The notes under the pieces are model-generated. The model saw nothing but the letters and a program-made list of their open reading frames with translations, did no database searches and had not been told where the DNA came from. The position numbers and the translations under genes are program-made. Below are positions 1 to 8,103 of a stretch of DNA of 62,351 bases, piece after piece (the first letter of the stretch is position 1; every line of letters starts with the position of its first letter). The stretch spans positions 1-62,351 of the forward strand of contig JANYBL010000098.1 of assembly GCA_025360815.1 (NCBI GenBank), given 5' to 3'. Origin of the DNA: Burkholderiales bacterium. Lineage in GTDB: Bacteria > Pseudomonadota > Gammaproteobacteria > Burkholderiales > Usitatibacteraceae.

Positions 1-2
1 CG

Positions 3-500
3 AATATTTTTGCGATTGGCGATATCGTCGGCCAGCCGATGCTCGCGCACAAAGCGGTACATGAAGGCCACGTTGCCGCTGAAGCCGCGGCAGGACAAAA
101 ATCATTTTTCGATGCGCGCGTGATTCCATCCGTGGCCTACACCGATCCCGAAGTGGCCTGGGTCGGCGTGACCGAAGACGAAGCGAAAGCGAAGGGGCTG
201 AAGATTCAAAAAGCCACTTTCCCGTGGGCCGCATCGGGCCGCGCAATTGCGAACGGACGTGATGAGGGCTTCACCAAGTTAATTTTTGATGCAGAAACCC
301 ATCGCATCATCGGCGGCGCGATCGTCGGCACCCACGCGGGCGACATCATCGGTGAATTGGCGCTGGCCATCGAGATGGGTTGCGATGCCACTGACATTGG
401 CAAAACAATTCACCCACACCCGACATTGGGCGAGTCAATTGGCATGGCCGCCGAGGTATTCGAAGGCGTCTGCACCGACTTACCCCCGTCGAAAAAATAG
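3..500 (+). CDS. lpdA: Dihydrolipoyl dehydrogenase (E3), C-terminal part
   Basis: The 5' end lies outside the window; 165 codons remain. The fragment opens inside the FAD-binding part (AIGD motif followed by LAHKA) and continues through the whole dimerisation domain. The end carries HPHPTLGE, the conserved segment holding the catalytic His-Glu pair that works with the active-site disulfide. E3 reoxidises dihydrolipoamide with NAD+ in the 2-oxoacid dehydrogenase complexes of the cytoplasm. In betaproteobacteria it usually closes a pyruvate or 2-oxoglutarate dehydrogenase operon; which one cannot be told from here. It ends in TAG at 498-500. Confidence 0.95.
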   Translation, partial: NIFAIGDIVGQPMLAHKAVHEGHVAAEAAAGQKSFFDARVIPSVAYTDPEVAWVGVTEDEAKAKGLKIQKATFPWAASGRAIANGRDEGFTKLIFDAETHRIIGGAIVGTHAGDIIGELALAIEMGCDATDIGKTIHPHPTLGESIGMAAEVFEGVCTDLPPSKK

Positions 501-554
501 GGATGCCGCGCGCGGCTCGATAATATTCTCTTCGCTAGCACCGACTGGACGCAG

Positions 555-839
555 GTGGTGCGAACCGAATATAAAGGCGATGCCGGTTCGGCTTTTCGGT
601 GCGCCCAACATTTTGGCAATATTCGTGTGCGAATGGTCGCATACAAGGCAGGCTACTTTGCCGATCATTGGTGCAGCAAAAGCCATGTTTTGTTTTGCCA
701 CGGAGGCAAATTGCACACCGAGCTGGCTGACGGCCAAACGTTCAAATTAACACTCGGCACGAGCGATCAAGCGGCGGATAATGCTGAGTTGCACCGCTCG
801 TCAAACGAAATGGACGCCAAACTTTTTATAGTCGACTAG
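555..839 (+). CDS. DHCW-motif cupin-fold protein, start codon unclear
   Basis: The small beta-rich protein carries DHWC at residues 37-40 from the GTG at 555, followed by alternating strands (HTELADG) and a C-terminal NAELHRSS...KLFIVD, matching the DHCW-motif cupin family. Its biochemical role is unknown. The frame stays open upstream to the lpdA stop and encodes residues resembling the family's usual N-terminus (DNILFASTDW, about 522-548), but no ATG, GTG or TTG precedes them. The nearest ATG (503) is in another frame and stops at 521. GTG 555 would remove roughly a dozen or more conserved residues, so the gene may be damaged at its start or may use an unusual codon. Confidence 0.7.
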   Translation: MVRTEYKGDAGSAFRCAQHFGNIRVRMVAYKAGYFADHWCSKSHVLFCHGGKLHTELADGQTFKLTLGTSDQAADNAELHRSSNEMDAKLFIVD

Positions 840-856
840 TTGCACTATTGATGTTC

Positions 857-905
857 CTCAAAAGTAGCTCAAAAAGTAGTTCGGAAAATAGCTCAAAAAG
901 TGGCA
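857..905. repeat. Four degenerate 12-bp direct repeats
   Basis: Units of about 12 bp with the form CTCAAAA(A)GTAG follow each other four times (CTCAAAAGTAG, CTCAAAAAGTAG, TTCGGAAAATAG, CTCAAAAAGTGG). They lie between the cupin stop and the DUF418 start. The spacing is close to one helical turn. No function is established. Confidence 0.7.
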
Positions 906-973
906 TTTTAAATTGCCTCAAAGCTGCCATTTAAAGCAATCAAGGGCACCTTACAAATTGTTCTCAAGTTCCC

Positions 974-2158
974 ATGGAAAACGCCTCTTTGACAAACCGC
1001 AGCCTCTGCATTGATGCCCTGCGCGGCTTAGCGTTGTTCGGCATTTTGGCCGTCAATATTCAAAGCTTTGTGTGGGGATTGTCAGGACCAACGCTTGGCG
1101 TGTTGAATACCGACAGCACATCTTCAGACCATGCCACCGTGTTTTTTACGGCCCTGCTTCTTGAGTACAAGGCGTATCCAATTTTTTGTTTTTGCTTTGG
1201 CTATGGTTTTGCGATGCAAACACAACGTTGGCTTTCGACCGGCGAAAACGCCGCCTCGCGCTTCGCGGGCCGTTTGCGAGTCATGCTTTTATTGGGTGCC
1301 GCACACGGAATATTTTTATACTTCGGCGATATCCTAAGCCGCTATGCGTTAACCGGATTTATATTGCGACGACACATTGGCAAAAACTCACGTGCGCTAT
1401 GGCAAGCGGTTAAATTTTGGCTCGTGGTCGCGATGGTTAGCTCACTGCTAAGCGCTTTTTTAGTTGCACTTGCCTCTACCGCCGAAAGTGAGCCAAACCA
1501 ACTGGCCACGCAACAAATGCAACTTCAAGAGCTAGACCGCTTTTTTACTATTTATACAACCGGCAGCTTTTGGGAAATCACCCTGCGGCGGTGGCAAGAC
1601 TACCTGCAAATTGCGTTCGGTTTTATTTTCACGCTGCCACAAATCATGCTACTTTTTTTGCTTGGCGTACTGACGGCGGAAATGAAATGGCTGCAGTATC
1701 CCGAAGAACACCAAACGCGCTGGAAAAAAATATTATTGATGGCCACCTTGATCGGCGTGCCGCTCAATATTTTTTATGCGCTTGGCGCGGTTGAGCAGGC
1801 GCAAACGCCAACCGCCACATCAAGCTTCGCGCACATAGTGGCATCAAGCTATATCCCAATATTAGCGGGAGCTTACATCGCGCTGGTTGCATTATTTTCA
1901 ACATCGACCATCGGCAAGCGAACGCTGACTTTTTTTGCCTCCGCCGGCAAAATTGCGCTCACTAACTACATCACGCGATCGATTGTGATGAGCACTTTGT
2001 TATATGGCTACGGCTTCGCGTTGGGCGGTGAGTTGACGCAGTTTCAATTGCTGGAAATCGCCATGCTGATTTACGGTGCGCAGCTGATGGTAAGCCATAT
2101 TTATTTAAAACATTTCTCGATTGGGCCACTAGAGTTTTTGTGGCGGAAATTATCTTGA
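974..2158 (+). CDS. DUF418 / YeiB-like membrane protein
   Basis: 394 residues with many hydrophobic segments. The N-terminal motif IDALRGLALFGILAVN is the hallmark of the DUF418/YeiB family, and the C-terminal half (about 230-390) is the DUF418 domain proper, with the family's LTNY segment. Family members are inner-membrane proteins of about 380-420 residues with no settled role; transport or acyl transfer has been suggested because the N-terminus resembles acyltransferase-3 proteins. It stands alone on the plus strand behind the 12-bp repeats. The start at ATG 974 is supported by the family N-terminus beginning a few residues later. Confidence 0.88.
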   Translation: MENASLTNRSLCIDALRGLALFGILAVNIQSFVWGLSGPTLGVLNTDSTSSDHATVFFTALLLEYKAYPIFCFCFGYGFAMQTQRWLSTGENAASRFAGRLRVMLLLGAAHGIFLYFGDILSRYALTGFILRRHIGKNSRALWQAVKFWLVVAMVSSLLSAFLVALASTAESEPNQLATQQMQLQELDRFFTIYTTGSFWEITLRRWQDYLQIAFGFIFTLPQIMLLFLLGVLTAEMKWLQYPEEHQTRWKKILLMATLIGVPLNIFYALGAVEQAQTPTATSSFAHIVASSYIPILAGAYIALVALFSTSTIGKRTLTFFASAGKIALTNYITRSIVMSTLLYGYGFALGGELTQFQLLEIAMLIYGAQLMVSHIYLKHFSIGPLEFLWRKLS

Positions 2159-2241
2159 TGTTCGCCATCTGCAAAGCAAGGCCAACATAAAAAACAGCGC
2201 GATTGAATATTCGTCAAAATGTCAGCGGCATTGCCATCGAA

Positions 2242-3432
2242 CTAGGGTGCCGACGTCGATTCAACACCAATTTCGCGGGGCAGTTGTTTCCAAAATTCAG
2301 TGAGCATGCGCCTCGTTTGCTCGCTCTCCCGTAAAAAAATGCTTGCTTCTTTGCCCGCTAAATTTTCTAGTATCTCCGCTCTTTTAAAGTTCCCTAACAT
2401 TCGTTGCACTCGGCTTTTTTCATCAAAAATACGACTAATCAGACGAAGCGGTCGATGTGAATCAGCGGCAACCAGCGCTGATTCATATTCAGCCAATGCG
2501 CCCTGCGGGTCACTGTCCAACAGACAAATTTTTGCCACCTCCACGTGAATTTGCGCCACACGTGCGCCCTGCTTGGCAATTTTGGCGAATAGCATCGCTC
2601 GTTTGAATTCATCCGATGCGGTTGCTGTGTCGCCCAGCAGCACAAAATACTTGCCGCGATCAAAACGTGCGATAGATTCAGACATGCGATTCCGGTCGAC
2701 TCGCGTCATTTCTAAGGCCGCATCAGACAACGATCGCGCATATTTCAGAAGATTGGCGTAAGTAAGGCTAGTAGCAGCATCCTCTTGAGTGCCATGCCGC
2801 TGAACGCGCTGCCTGTCAATCGTTGCGGCACAGGCATGATTGATGACCACATGCGCATGATTTGCAGCCACCATGGCTCGCGGAATGTTTTTTCCGGCAA
2901 ACGGTACCAATTGCATGGCACGAATAAACTCATTTTCACTATCTTTATGGCGATGCACGATGTCAAAAACAAGACCGCGCAAATTTCGTACGCGTAACTG
3001 TAGCGACACATTGTTGAGCTGCAACGCAAACTTGAGGCATTCGTCGAGCATCCCCAAAGACACATCCGGCGTTTCTAAAATGGCCGAGGAAGCGCCGGAC
3101 AATGTTGCCATCGCATGTGCCATGGCCAAGCGATCCTGCAACTTTTTGGCCGCATGGAAAGCATCGATCGAACCGGCAATAGCTTCGATGTATGCTCCGT
3201 TCGCGGCCTGACAAATCGCCAATAAATTCAGCGCTTCAACAATTGATCCAGCACTATCTTCGACTTTCGCCAGCGCCATCGCACGCCTTGCCAAACGCAG
3301 CCCCTCCAGCGTATTGCCTTCTACCCTCGTTGCGTGAAGGGCCGCATCGATTGCCTGATGAAGCTCAAACGAGACCAAACTTGCGGATGCAAGACCGGAA
3401 TACAGTTGAGGTTGACGGCTCGTCACGATCAA
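2242..3432 (-). CDS. TPR-like helical repeat protein without output domain
   Basis: About 396 residues, almost entirely alpha-helical, with repeated A/L-rich helix pairs typical of tetratricopeptide repeats (for example EALNLLAICQAANGAYIEAI and GDTATASDEFKRAMLFAKIA). The C-terminal stretch (HRPLRLISRIFDEKSRVQRMLGNF) resembles TPR sensor regions that precede GGDEF or cyclase domains in betaproteobacterial signalling proteins, but the protein stops at QLPREIG with no such domain. The start is uncertain: TTG 3432 or GTG 3426, with no ATG near the N-terminus. It has no close neighbours. Function unknown; a protein-interaction role is inferred from the fold only. Confidence 0.7.
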   Translation of the reverse strand: MIVTSRQPQLYSGLASASLVSFELHQAIDAALHATRVEGNTLEGLRLARRAMALAKVEDSAGSIVEALNLLAICQAANGAYIEAIAGSIDAFHAAKKLQDRLAMAHAMATLSGASSAILETPDVSLGMLDECLKFALQLNNVSLQLRVRNLRGLVFDIVHRHKDSENEFIRAMQLVPFAGKNIPRAMVAANHAHVVINHACAATIDRQRVQRHGTQEDAATSLTYANLLKYARSLSDAALEMTRVDRNRMSESIARFDRGKYFVLLGDTATASDEFKRAMLFAKIAKQGARVAQIHVEVAKICLLDSDPQGALAEYESALVAADSHRPLRLISRIFDEKSRVQRMLGNFKRAEILENLAGKEASIFLRESEQTRRMLTEFWKQLPREIGVESTSAP

Positions 3433-3628
3433 ATTTTCAGTTGGGTGCGCACAAAAATTTTATTGGTGAAACGCCCGAATAGGCAATCGTGAGATTTCCA
3501 TAAGTAAGCTGGCATATCTAAACTAGTTTACATACTGAGTATGCGCTGGGAAAATTGCGTTGGCTATGTATTGCGGTTTAGGTATTGTGAATTTTTGCAA
3601 AAAGCAACTCTGGCAACCCACGCGACAC

Positions 3629-4903
3629 CTAAATTGTCACAAACATCGCAACAACGGCCGCTGCCATCACCGCGGTGGCCAGCCACCCCAGCCAGCGCAG
3701 ACGACTGCCGATTGCGTAGTTCCCCATCACCGCCTGCCGCGTGGCCAGCACCATCATCACCGCCATAATCGGCACTGCAATGACGCCGTTAATAACGGCG
3801 CTATAAAACAGCTCCTTCATCGGATCGATGGGCGTAAAGCACAAGATCACGCCGCCTAAGGTGGCGATCATCACGATGCTGTAAAAACGGCGCCCTTCAT
3901 AAGGTTTCAAGTCGAGGCCCGTCTGCCAGTCGAATGCCTCGGCGACTGCGTAGGCCGCCGAACCGGCCAACACGGGTATCGCCAACATACCCGTCCCGAT
4001 AATACCCAAGCTGAACATCAAGAACGTAAATTCTCCCGCCAACGGCCGGAGCGCTTCAGCCGCTTGCGCGGAGGTCTGAATATTGGTAATTCCGCTTGCA
4101 TGCAAGGTCGCTGCTGTCGAGAGGATAATAAAAAACGCGACGAGATTTGAAAATCCCATGCCCACCAAGGTATCCCAGCGTATGCGGCGCAGATGATGGC
4201 GCGCTTCTTCCTTAGTATGTGGTAGTGAGCCGGTCCCCGGCTTATTTCCCCGTAAGTCTTCCATTTCTTGGGCCGCCTGCCAAAAAAATAAATATGGGCT
4301 AATCGTCGTACCAAAGACGGCAACGACCATCATGATGGTGTCGTTATCCCATGTGAGCTGAGGCAACACCGCACGCTTGATCACCAATCCCCACGGAACA
4401 TCGATCATCACCACCACCGCGACGTACGAGAGCAAAGCAAGGGTGAGCCACTTTAGGTAGCGCACGTAGACCTCATAGGGGAGAAACACCTGCAAAGCGA
4501 GGCACAATAAACCGAAGGTCACTGAATAAATATGTGCCGAGCCGCCCACCAATAAACGCAGCGCCTCGGCCATTGCCGCGATATCGGCCGCAATATTAAT
4601 AATATTGGCCAACAGCAGTAGCCCCACCACCATGTATAAAACCCAAAGCGGAAAATGCTCGCGAATGTTCGTGGCCAGCCCTTTGCCTGTAATGAAACCC
4701 AGCCGCGCACTAACCATCTGAATACCCGCCATCAATGGGTACGTAAACACCACAGTCCAAAGCATGTTGTAGCCAAACTGCGCCCCAGCTTGGGAATAGG
4801 TGGCGATTCCCGACGGATCATCGTCAGCCGCGCCTGTGATAAGTCCAGGCCCTAGATGCTGAACGGCCGGATGGTCGGTGACGTTTTGAATGATTTTTTT
4901 CAT
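3629..4903 (-). CDS. NRAMP-like divalent metal transporter
   Basis: 424 residues with about eleven membrane segments. It opens with LGPGLITGAADDDPSG (residues 17-32), the NRAMP TM1 signature region, and belongs to the clade with DPSG instead of DPGN. Where TM6 of classical Mn/Fe importers has MPHN it has SPYL (residues 202-205), so the usual sulfur ligand is missing. Proton-coupled divalent metal uptake across the inner membrane is the family role; Mn, Fe or Mg cannot be chosen from sequence. ATG 4903 fits the family N-terminus; a GTG at 4954 would add 17 residues and is less likely. No metal riboswitch is visible upstream. Confidence 0.87.
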   Translation of the reverse strand: MKKIIQNVTDHPAVQHLGPGLITGAADDDPSGIATYSQAGAQFGYNMLWTVVFTYPLMAGIQMVSARLGFITGKGLATNIREHFPLWVLYMVVGLLLLANIINIAADIAAMAEALRLLVGGSAHIYSVTFGLLCLALQVFLPYEVYVRYLKWLTLALLSYVAVVVMIDVPWGLVIKRAVLPQLTWDNDTIMMVVAVFGTTISPYLFFWQAAQEMEDLRGNKPGTGSLPHTKEEARHHLRRIRWDTLVGMGFSNLVAFFIILSTAATLHASGITNIQTSAQAAEALRPLAGEFTFLMFSLGIIGTGMLAIPVLAGSAAYAVAEAFDWQTGLDLKPYEGRRFYSIVMIATLGGVILCFTPIDPMKELFYSAVINGVIAVPIMAVMMVLATRQAVMGNYAIGSRLRWLGWLATAVMAAAVVAMFVTI

Positions 4904-5239
4904 GATAAGTGACGCATTTTCGTTTGAACGTTTGAATTGGCTCAGTTTTAACACAAGTCAGCTAAATGCGATTTAAATTTTTTTCGTTTCGGTACCAGAT
5001 ATCAATATTCTGTCGGGTACAGTCGAATGATGTTTCCGGCGCGAACGAGAACTAACAGCCCGGCACTCGCTATACTGGCAAAGATGGACAACAGCAATGC
5101 AAACACCTCAAAATTAGCGCTCGGGTTCCCGCAAATCAGCTTGGCCGTTGTTGCTAGGGCTCGCTCGCTCGGGTGAATCTTCGCATCCGCGAAACCTGCG
5201 AGGCGGAAATTTCTTGTTTGCGGGAAGCGGCTTAATCAA

Positions 5240-5536
5240 ATGGATGCTCAGATGGGTGCTAAACCGGCTGCTCAATCAGATTCAGAACCGACTGCATGGT
5301 ATTTGTATTTAATCGAGTGCAAAAACGGCGCATTCTACGCGGGTATCACCACCGATATTGAACGCCGCTATGCGCAACATCTGAGTGGCAAAGGTGCCAA
5401 ATATACGCGGGCCAACCCGCCCAAAAAGCTCATTGGGCTGAAAGCATATGCAAATCGATCAGAAGCATCCAAAGCGGAGTATGCCGTTAAACAGTTGCCG
5501 AAAAAGTTGAAGGCGAATTTTCTGCGCGATGCCTAA
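5240..5536 (+). CDS. GIY-YIG domain protein, UPF0213/YhbQ-like
   Basis: 98 residues. After about 20 variable residues comes a compact GIY-YIG fold: WYLYLIECKNGAFYAGITTD supplies the YLY and YAG pair, followed by ERRYAQHLSGKGAKYTR and an acidic helix EASKAEYAVKQL. The size and motif order fit the stand-alone UPF0213 family, small nuclease-fold proteins of unclear role, not the UvrC or homing-endonuclease forms. It is monocistronic; the 285 bp upstream, towards the divergent NRAMP gene, hold no recognisable regulatory element. Confidence 0.88.
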   Translation: MDAQMGAKPAAQSDSEPTAWYLYLIECKNGAFYAGITTDIERRYAQHLSGKGAKYTRANPPKKLIGLKAYANRSEASKAEYAVKQLPKKLKANFLRDA

Positions 5537-5551
5537 TAAAACCGCTAGAAA

Positions 5552-5599
5552 AGCCCATTGCATGCGCGATATATAAGCCCATTGCATGCGCGATATATA
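5552..5599. repeat. Tandem duplication of a 24-bp unit
   Basis: Two identical 24-bp units (5552-5575 and 5576-5599) beginning AGCCCATTGCATGCGCG follow the GIY-YIG gene. A third, broken copy starts at 5600 (AGCCCAAAAG, then AAGCCCAAAAG). Each unit contains the palindrome GCATGC. The array lies directly before the decayed acetyltransferase. Confidence 0.9.
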
Positions 5600-5684
5600 A
5601 GCCCAAAAGATAAGCCCAAAAGCCAGTTTGTATGCGGTGTTTGGGGCATCACAAAATTTATCTCACTCCCAAAAAGTGGAAAAA

Positions 5685-6144
5685 AATGGGGGAAAGTTGT
5701 CGCCAAACGTCAAACTGCTCGTTAAAACTGATTTCGCCACTTGGCTGCCGCTGGCCATCGGCTAAAAATCCTTCTACAACACCCCCATTACCGACGAGGA
5801 ACTTGCCACCGCTTGGCAGCAATTCCATGACCCGGCGATTCCGATTTTTGCGCTGGACGCATTCGATGGTGATCACTTAGCTGGCATCGCGCACGCCTTG
5901 CTGCAGAAGGGGGTGCTGGACGACTAAGCCGGTATTGTATTTGCAAGATTTATTCGTCAGTTCCGAGGGGCGCCGTCGCGGGATCGGCCGAGCATTGATC
6001 CAAGCGGTTTATGAAGCGGCTTCTGAACAAGACGCAGATCGTATCTATTGGCAAACGCCTGAAATCAATCACAATGCGATAGCACTCTACAACGACGTCG
6101 CCGAGCGCAGCGATTTTCTGTTTTATCGAAAAATGTTGCCCTAA
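5685..6144 (+). pseudogene. GNAT acetyltransferase pseudogene
   Basis: Two frames together encode most of a GNAT protein. The first (about 5685-5924) reads VKTDFATWLPLAIG, then TAA at 5763-5765 where relatives have a tyrosine (G-Y-x-x-FY), then KSFYN...LDAFDGDHLAGIAHALL and a second stop at 5925. The second frame begins near 5929 with PVLYLQDLFVSSEGRRRGIG, the acetyl-CoA binding motif A (R-R-x-x-G-I/V-G), and runs to the normal end at 6142-6144. About ten residues between the halves are missing. One nonsense change plus a frameshift with a small deletion indicate a dead gene. The C-terminal 69 residues alone could not be a working enzyme. Confidence 0.85.
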
Positions 6145-6317
6145 AACCATTGCCATTGCCAGCTCCACCTCCACCCTGCTATGATGGTCGGGTAGCTTTT
6201 GTTCCAGTCCCCTCGCTACGTCATTGCTGACTCGCTCGCTGAAATTCTGAGCACAAATCCTCGCACCTAGACTGGCGCGATCATCGCGACAGGTTCGATT
6301 CACTTGAAAGTTTCCCC

Positions 6318-7928
6318 ATGTCATTTTCCGCTCTCGGACTGTCCGAGTCTATCGTTCGTGCTGTTTCCGAACACGGCTACACCACGCCGACCCCCATTCA
6401 ATTACAAGCTATCCCCGCAGTCTTAAACGGTGGTGACCTGCTCGCCGGTGCGCAAACGGGCACCGGCAAAACCGCCGGTTTTGTGCTGCCGATTTTGCAG
6501 CGCCTTACAACCCCCAAGCCTGGTGCTATGCCGGTTCCGGTCGGCACCAAACGTAAAGTCCGCGTACTCGTCCTCACGCCCACCCGCGAACTCGCGGCAC
6601 AGGTTGAGGAAAGCGTTCGCACTTACGGTAAATACACCGGCTTAAAATCAACCGTTGTTTACGGCGGCGTTGGTATCAATCCGCAGATTTCGATTTTGCG
6701 TCAGGGTGTCGATATTCTGGTTGCCACGCCGGGGCGTTTGCTGGACCATCAACAGCAGCGAACCGTCGATTTATCGCAGGTCGAAATTTTGGTGTTAGAT
6801 GAAGCGGATCGGATGCTCGATATGGGCTTTATTCACGACATCAAGAAGGTGCTGGCCGTGCTGCCCAAGGCACGACAAAATTTGTTGTTCTCAGCGACGT
6901 TTTCGGATGATATTAAAAAGTTAGCTGATAGCTTACTCAACAATCCCGCGCTAATCGAAGTTGCCCGCCGCAACTCGACGGTGGAAATGATTGTGCAAAA
7001 AGTGCATCCCGTTGACCGCGACAAAAAACGTGAACTACTGACGCATTTAATTAAAGAAAATAATTGGCATCAGGTGCTGGTTTTTACGCGCACCAAACAC
7101 GGCGCGAATCGTCTCGCTGAGCAGCTAAACAAATCCGACATCACCGCTTTAGCCATTCACGGCAATAAGAGCCAGGCCGCACGTACCAAGGCGTTGGCTG
7201 AGTTCAAGAAAGGTGATTTACAAGTACTGGTGGCAACTGATATTGCCGCACGCGGCATCGATATCGACCAGCTCCCGCATGTAGTGAATTTTGAAATCCC
7301 AAATGTGCCGGAAGACTATGTGCATCGTATTGGCCGCACCGGACGCGCGGGTGCAACCGGCGAGGCGATCTCGTTGGTGTGCGTGGACGAAATAAAAATG
7401 TTTCATGAGATTGAACGTCTTATTAAGCGCGAAGTAGAAAGCGTGGTCATTCCGGGCTTCGAACCCGACCCTTCTGCCAAAGCGCAGCCGATTTTGCTAC
7501 GCTCGCAGGATCATCAGGGCCGTGGCCGCGCCGGGCAAGGTCGTGGCGGCGAGGCGGGCAGTGGTCAAGGACGGGGACAAGGACGAGGCCAGGGCCGCAG
7601 CACAGCGGGTAGCAAGCCCGCTGCCGGCGGACGAAACGCTGGGCAAAGCCAAGGCGGACGCGGCAAGCCTGGTCAGCGCGCTGGCGGTGCCCGCAGTAGC
7701 GCTGGCACCGCGGGCGCATCGACCTCATCTACCCAAGGCAATAAGCCCAAACCCCAGCAAGGGCACGGCTCTGTCGATGGAGGCACCCAAACGCGTGCGG
7801 GCAACGGCACGGCCGGTAATGCCTCTCAAGGAAACAGCACAGCTTCTGCACCAACACCAAGAAGGCCGACGCCAAAAACAAACCCCGCAACACCGGCATT
7901 GTTTCGCAAATCAGGCCGGGATCGCTAA
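6318..7928 (+). CDS. rhlE: DEAD-box RNA helicase RhlE
   Basis: 536 residues. The Q motif and Phe start at residue 3 (FSALGLS), Walker A is AQTGTGKT (45-52), then PTREL (88-92), DEAD (161-164), SAT (192-194) and HRIGRTGR in the second RecA domain. From about residue 395 the protein becomes a Gly/Arg/Gln-rich tail of roughly 140 residues ([11 protein letters not shown] type), typical of RhlE and likely to bind RNA non-specifically. It unwinds RNA with ATP in the cytoplasm, in ribosome assembly and RNA turnover. Monocistronic; ATG 6318 matches the family N-terminus exactly. Confidence 0.95.
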   Translation: MSFSALGLSESIVRAVSEHGYTTPTPIQLQAIPAVLNGGDLLAGAQTGTGKTAGFVLPILQRLTTPKPGAMPVPVGTKRKVRVLVLTPTRELAAQVEESVRTYGKYTGLKSTVVYGGVGINPQISILRQGVDILVATPGRLLDHQQQRTVDLSQVEILVLDEADRMLDMGFIHDIKKVLAVLPKARQNLLFSATFSDDIKKLADSLLNNPALIEVARRNSTVEMIVQKVHPVDRDKKRELLTHLIKENNWHQVLVFTRTKHGANRLAEQLNKSDITALAIHGNKSQAARTKALAEFKKGDLQVLVATDIAARGIDIDQLPHVVNFEIPNVPEDYVHRIGRTGRAGATGEAISLVCVDEIKMFHEIERLIKREVESVVIPGFEPDPSAKAQPILLRSQDHQGRGRAGQGRGGEAGSGQGRGQGRGQGRSTAGSKPAAGGRNAGQSQGGRGKPGQRAGGARSSAGTAGASTSSTQGNKPKPQQGHGSVDGGTQTRAGNGTAGNASQGNSTASAPTPRRPTPKTNPATPALFRKSGRDR

Positions 7929-8103
7929 GCGGCAATAACCGCTGATGCGGTATTGATATTCCGACACGGTAAAGCGCTATTACCGCGCACCACTAAATAC
8001 AGCACTAAAACTGTCATACAAAGACGCTTTAATACGTGTTTGTTCTAGGTCATTTCCAGATCAGTTTTAGTAATCGTGCTGCTCAAATTTAGGGAGCTTT
8101 ACC

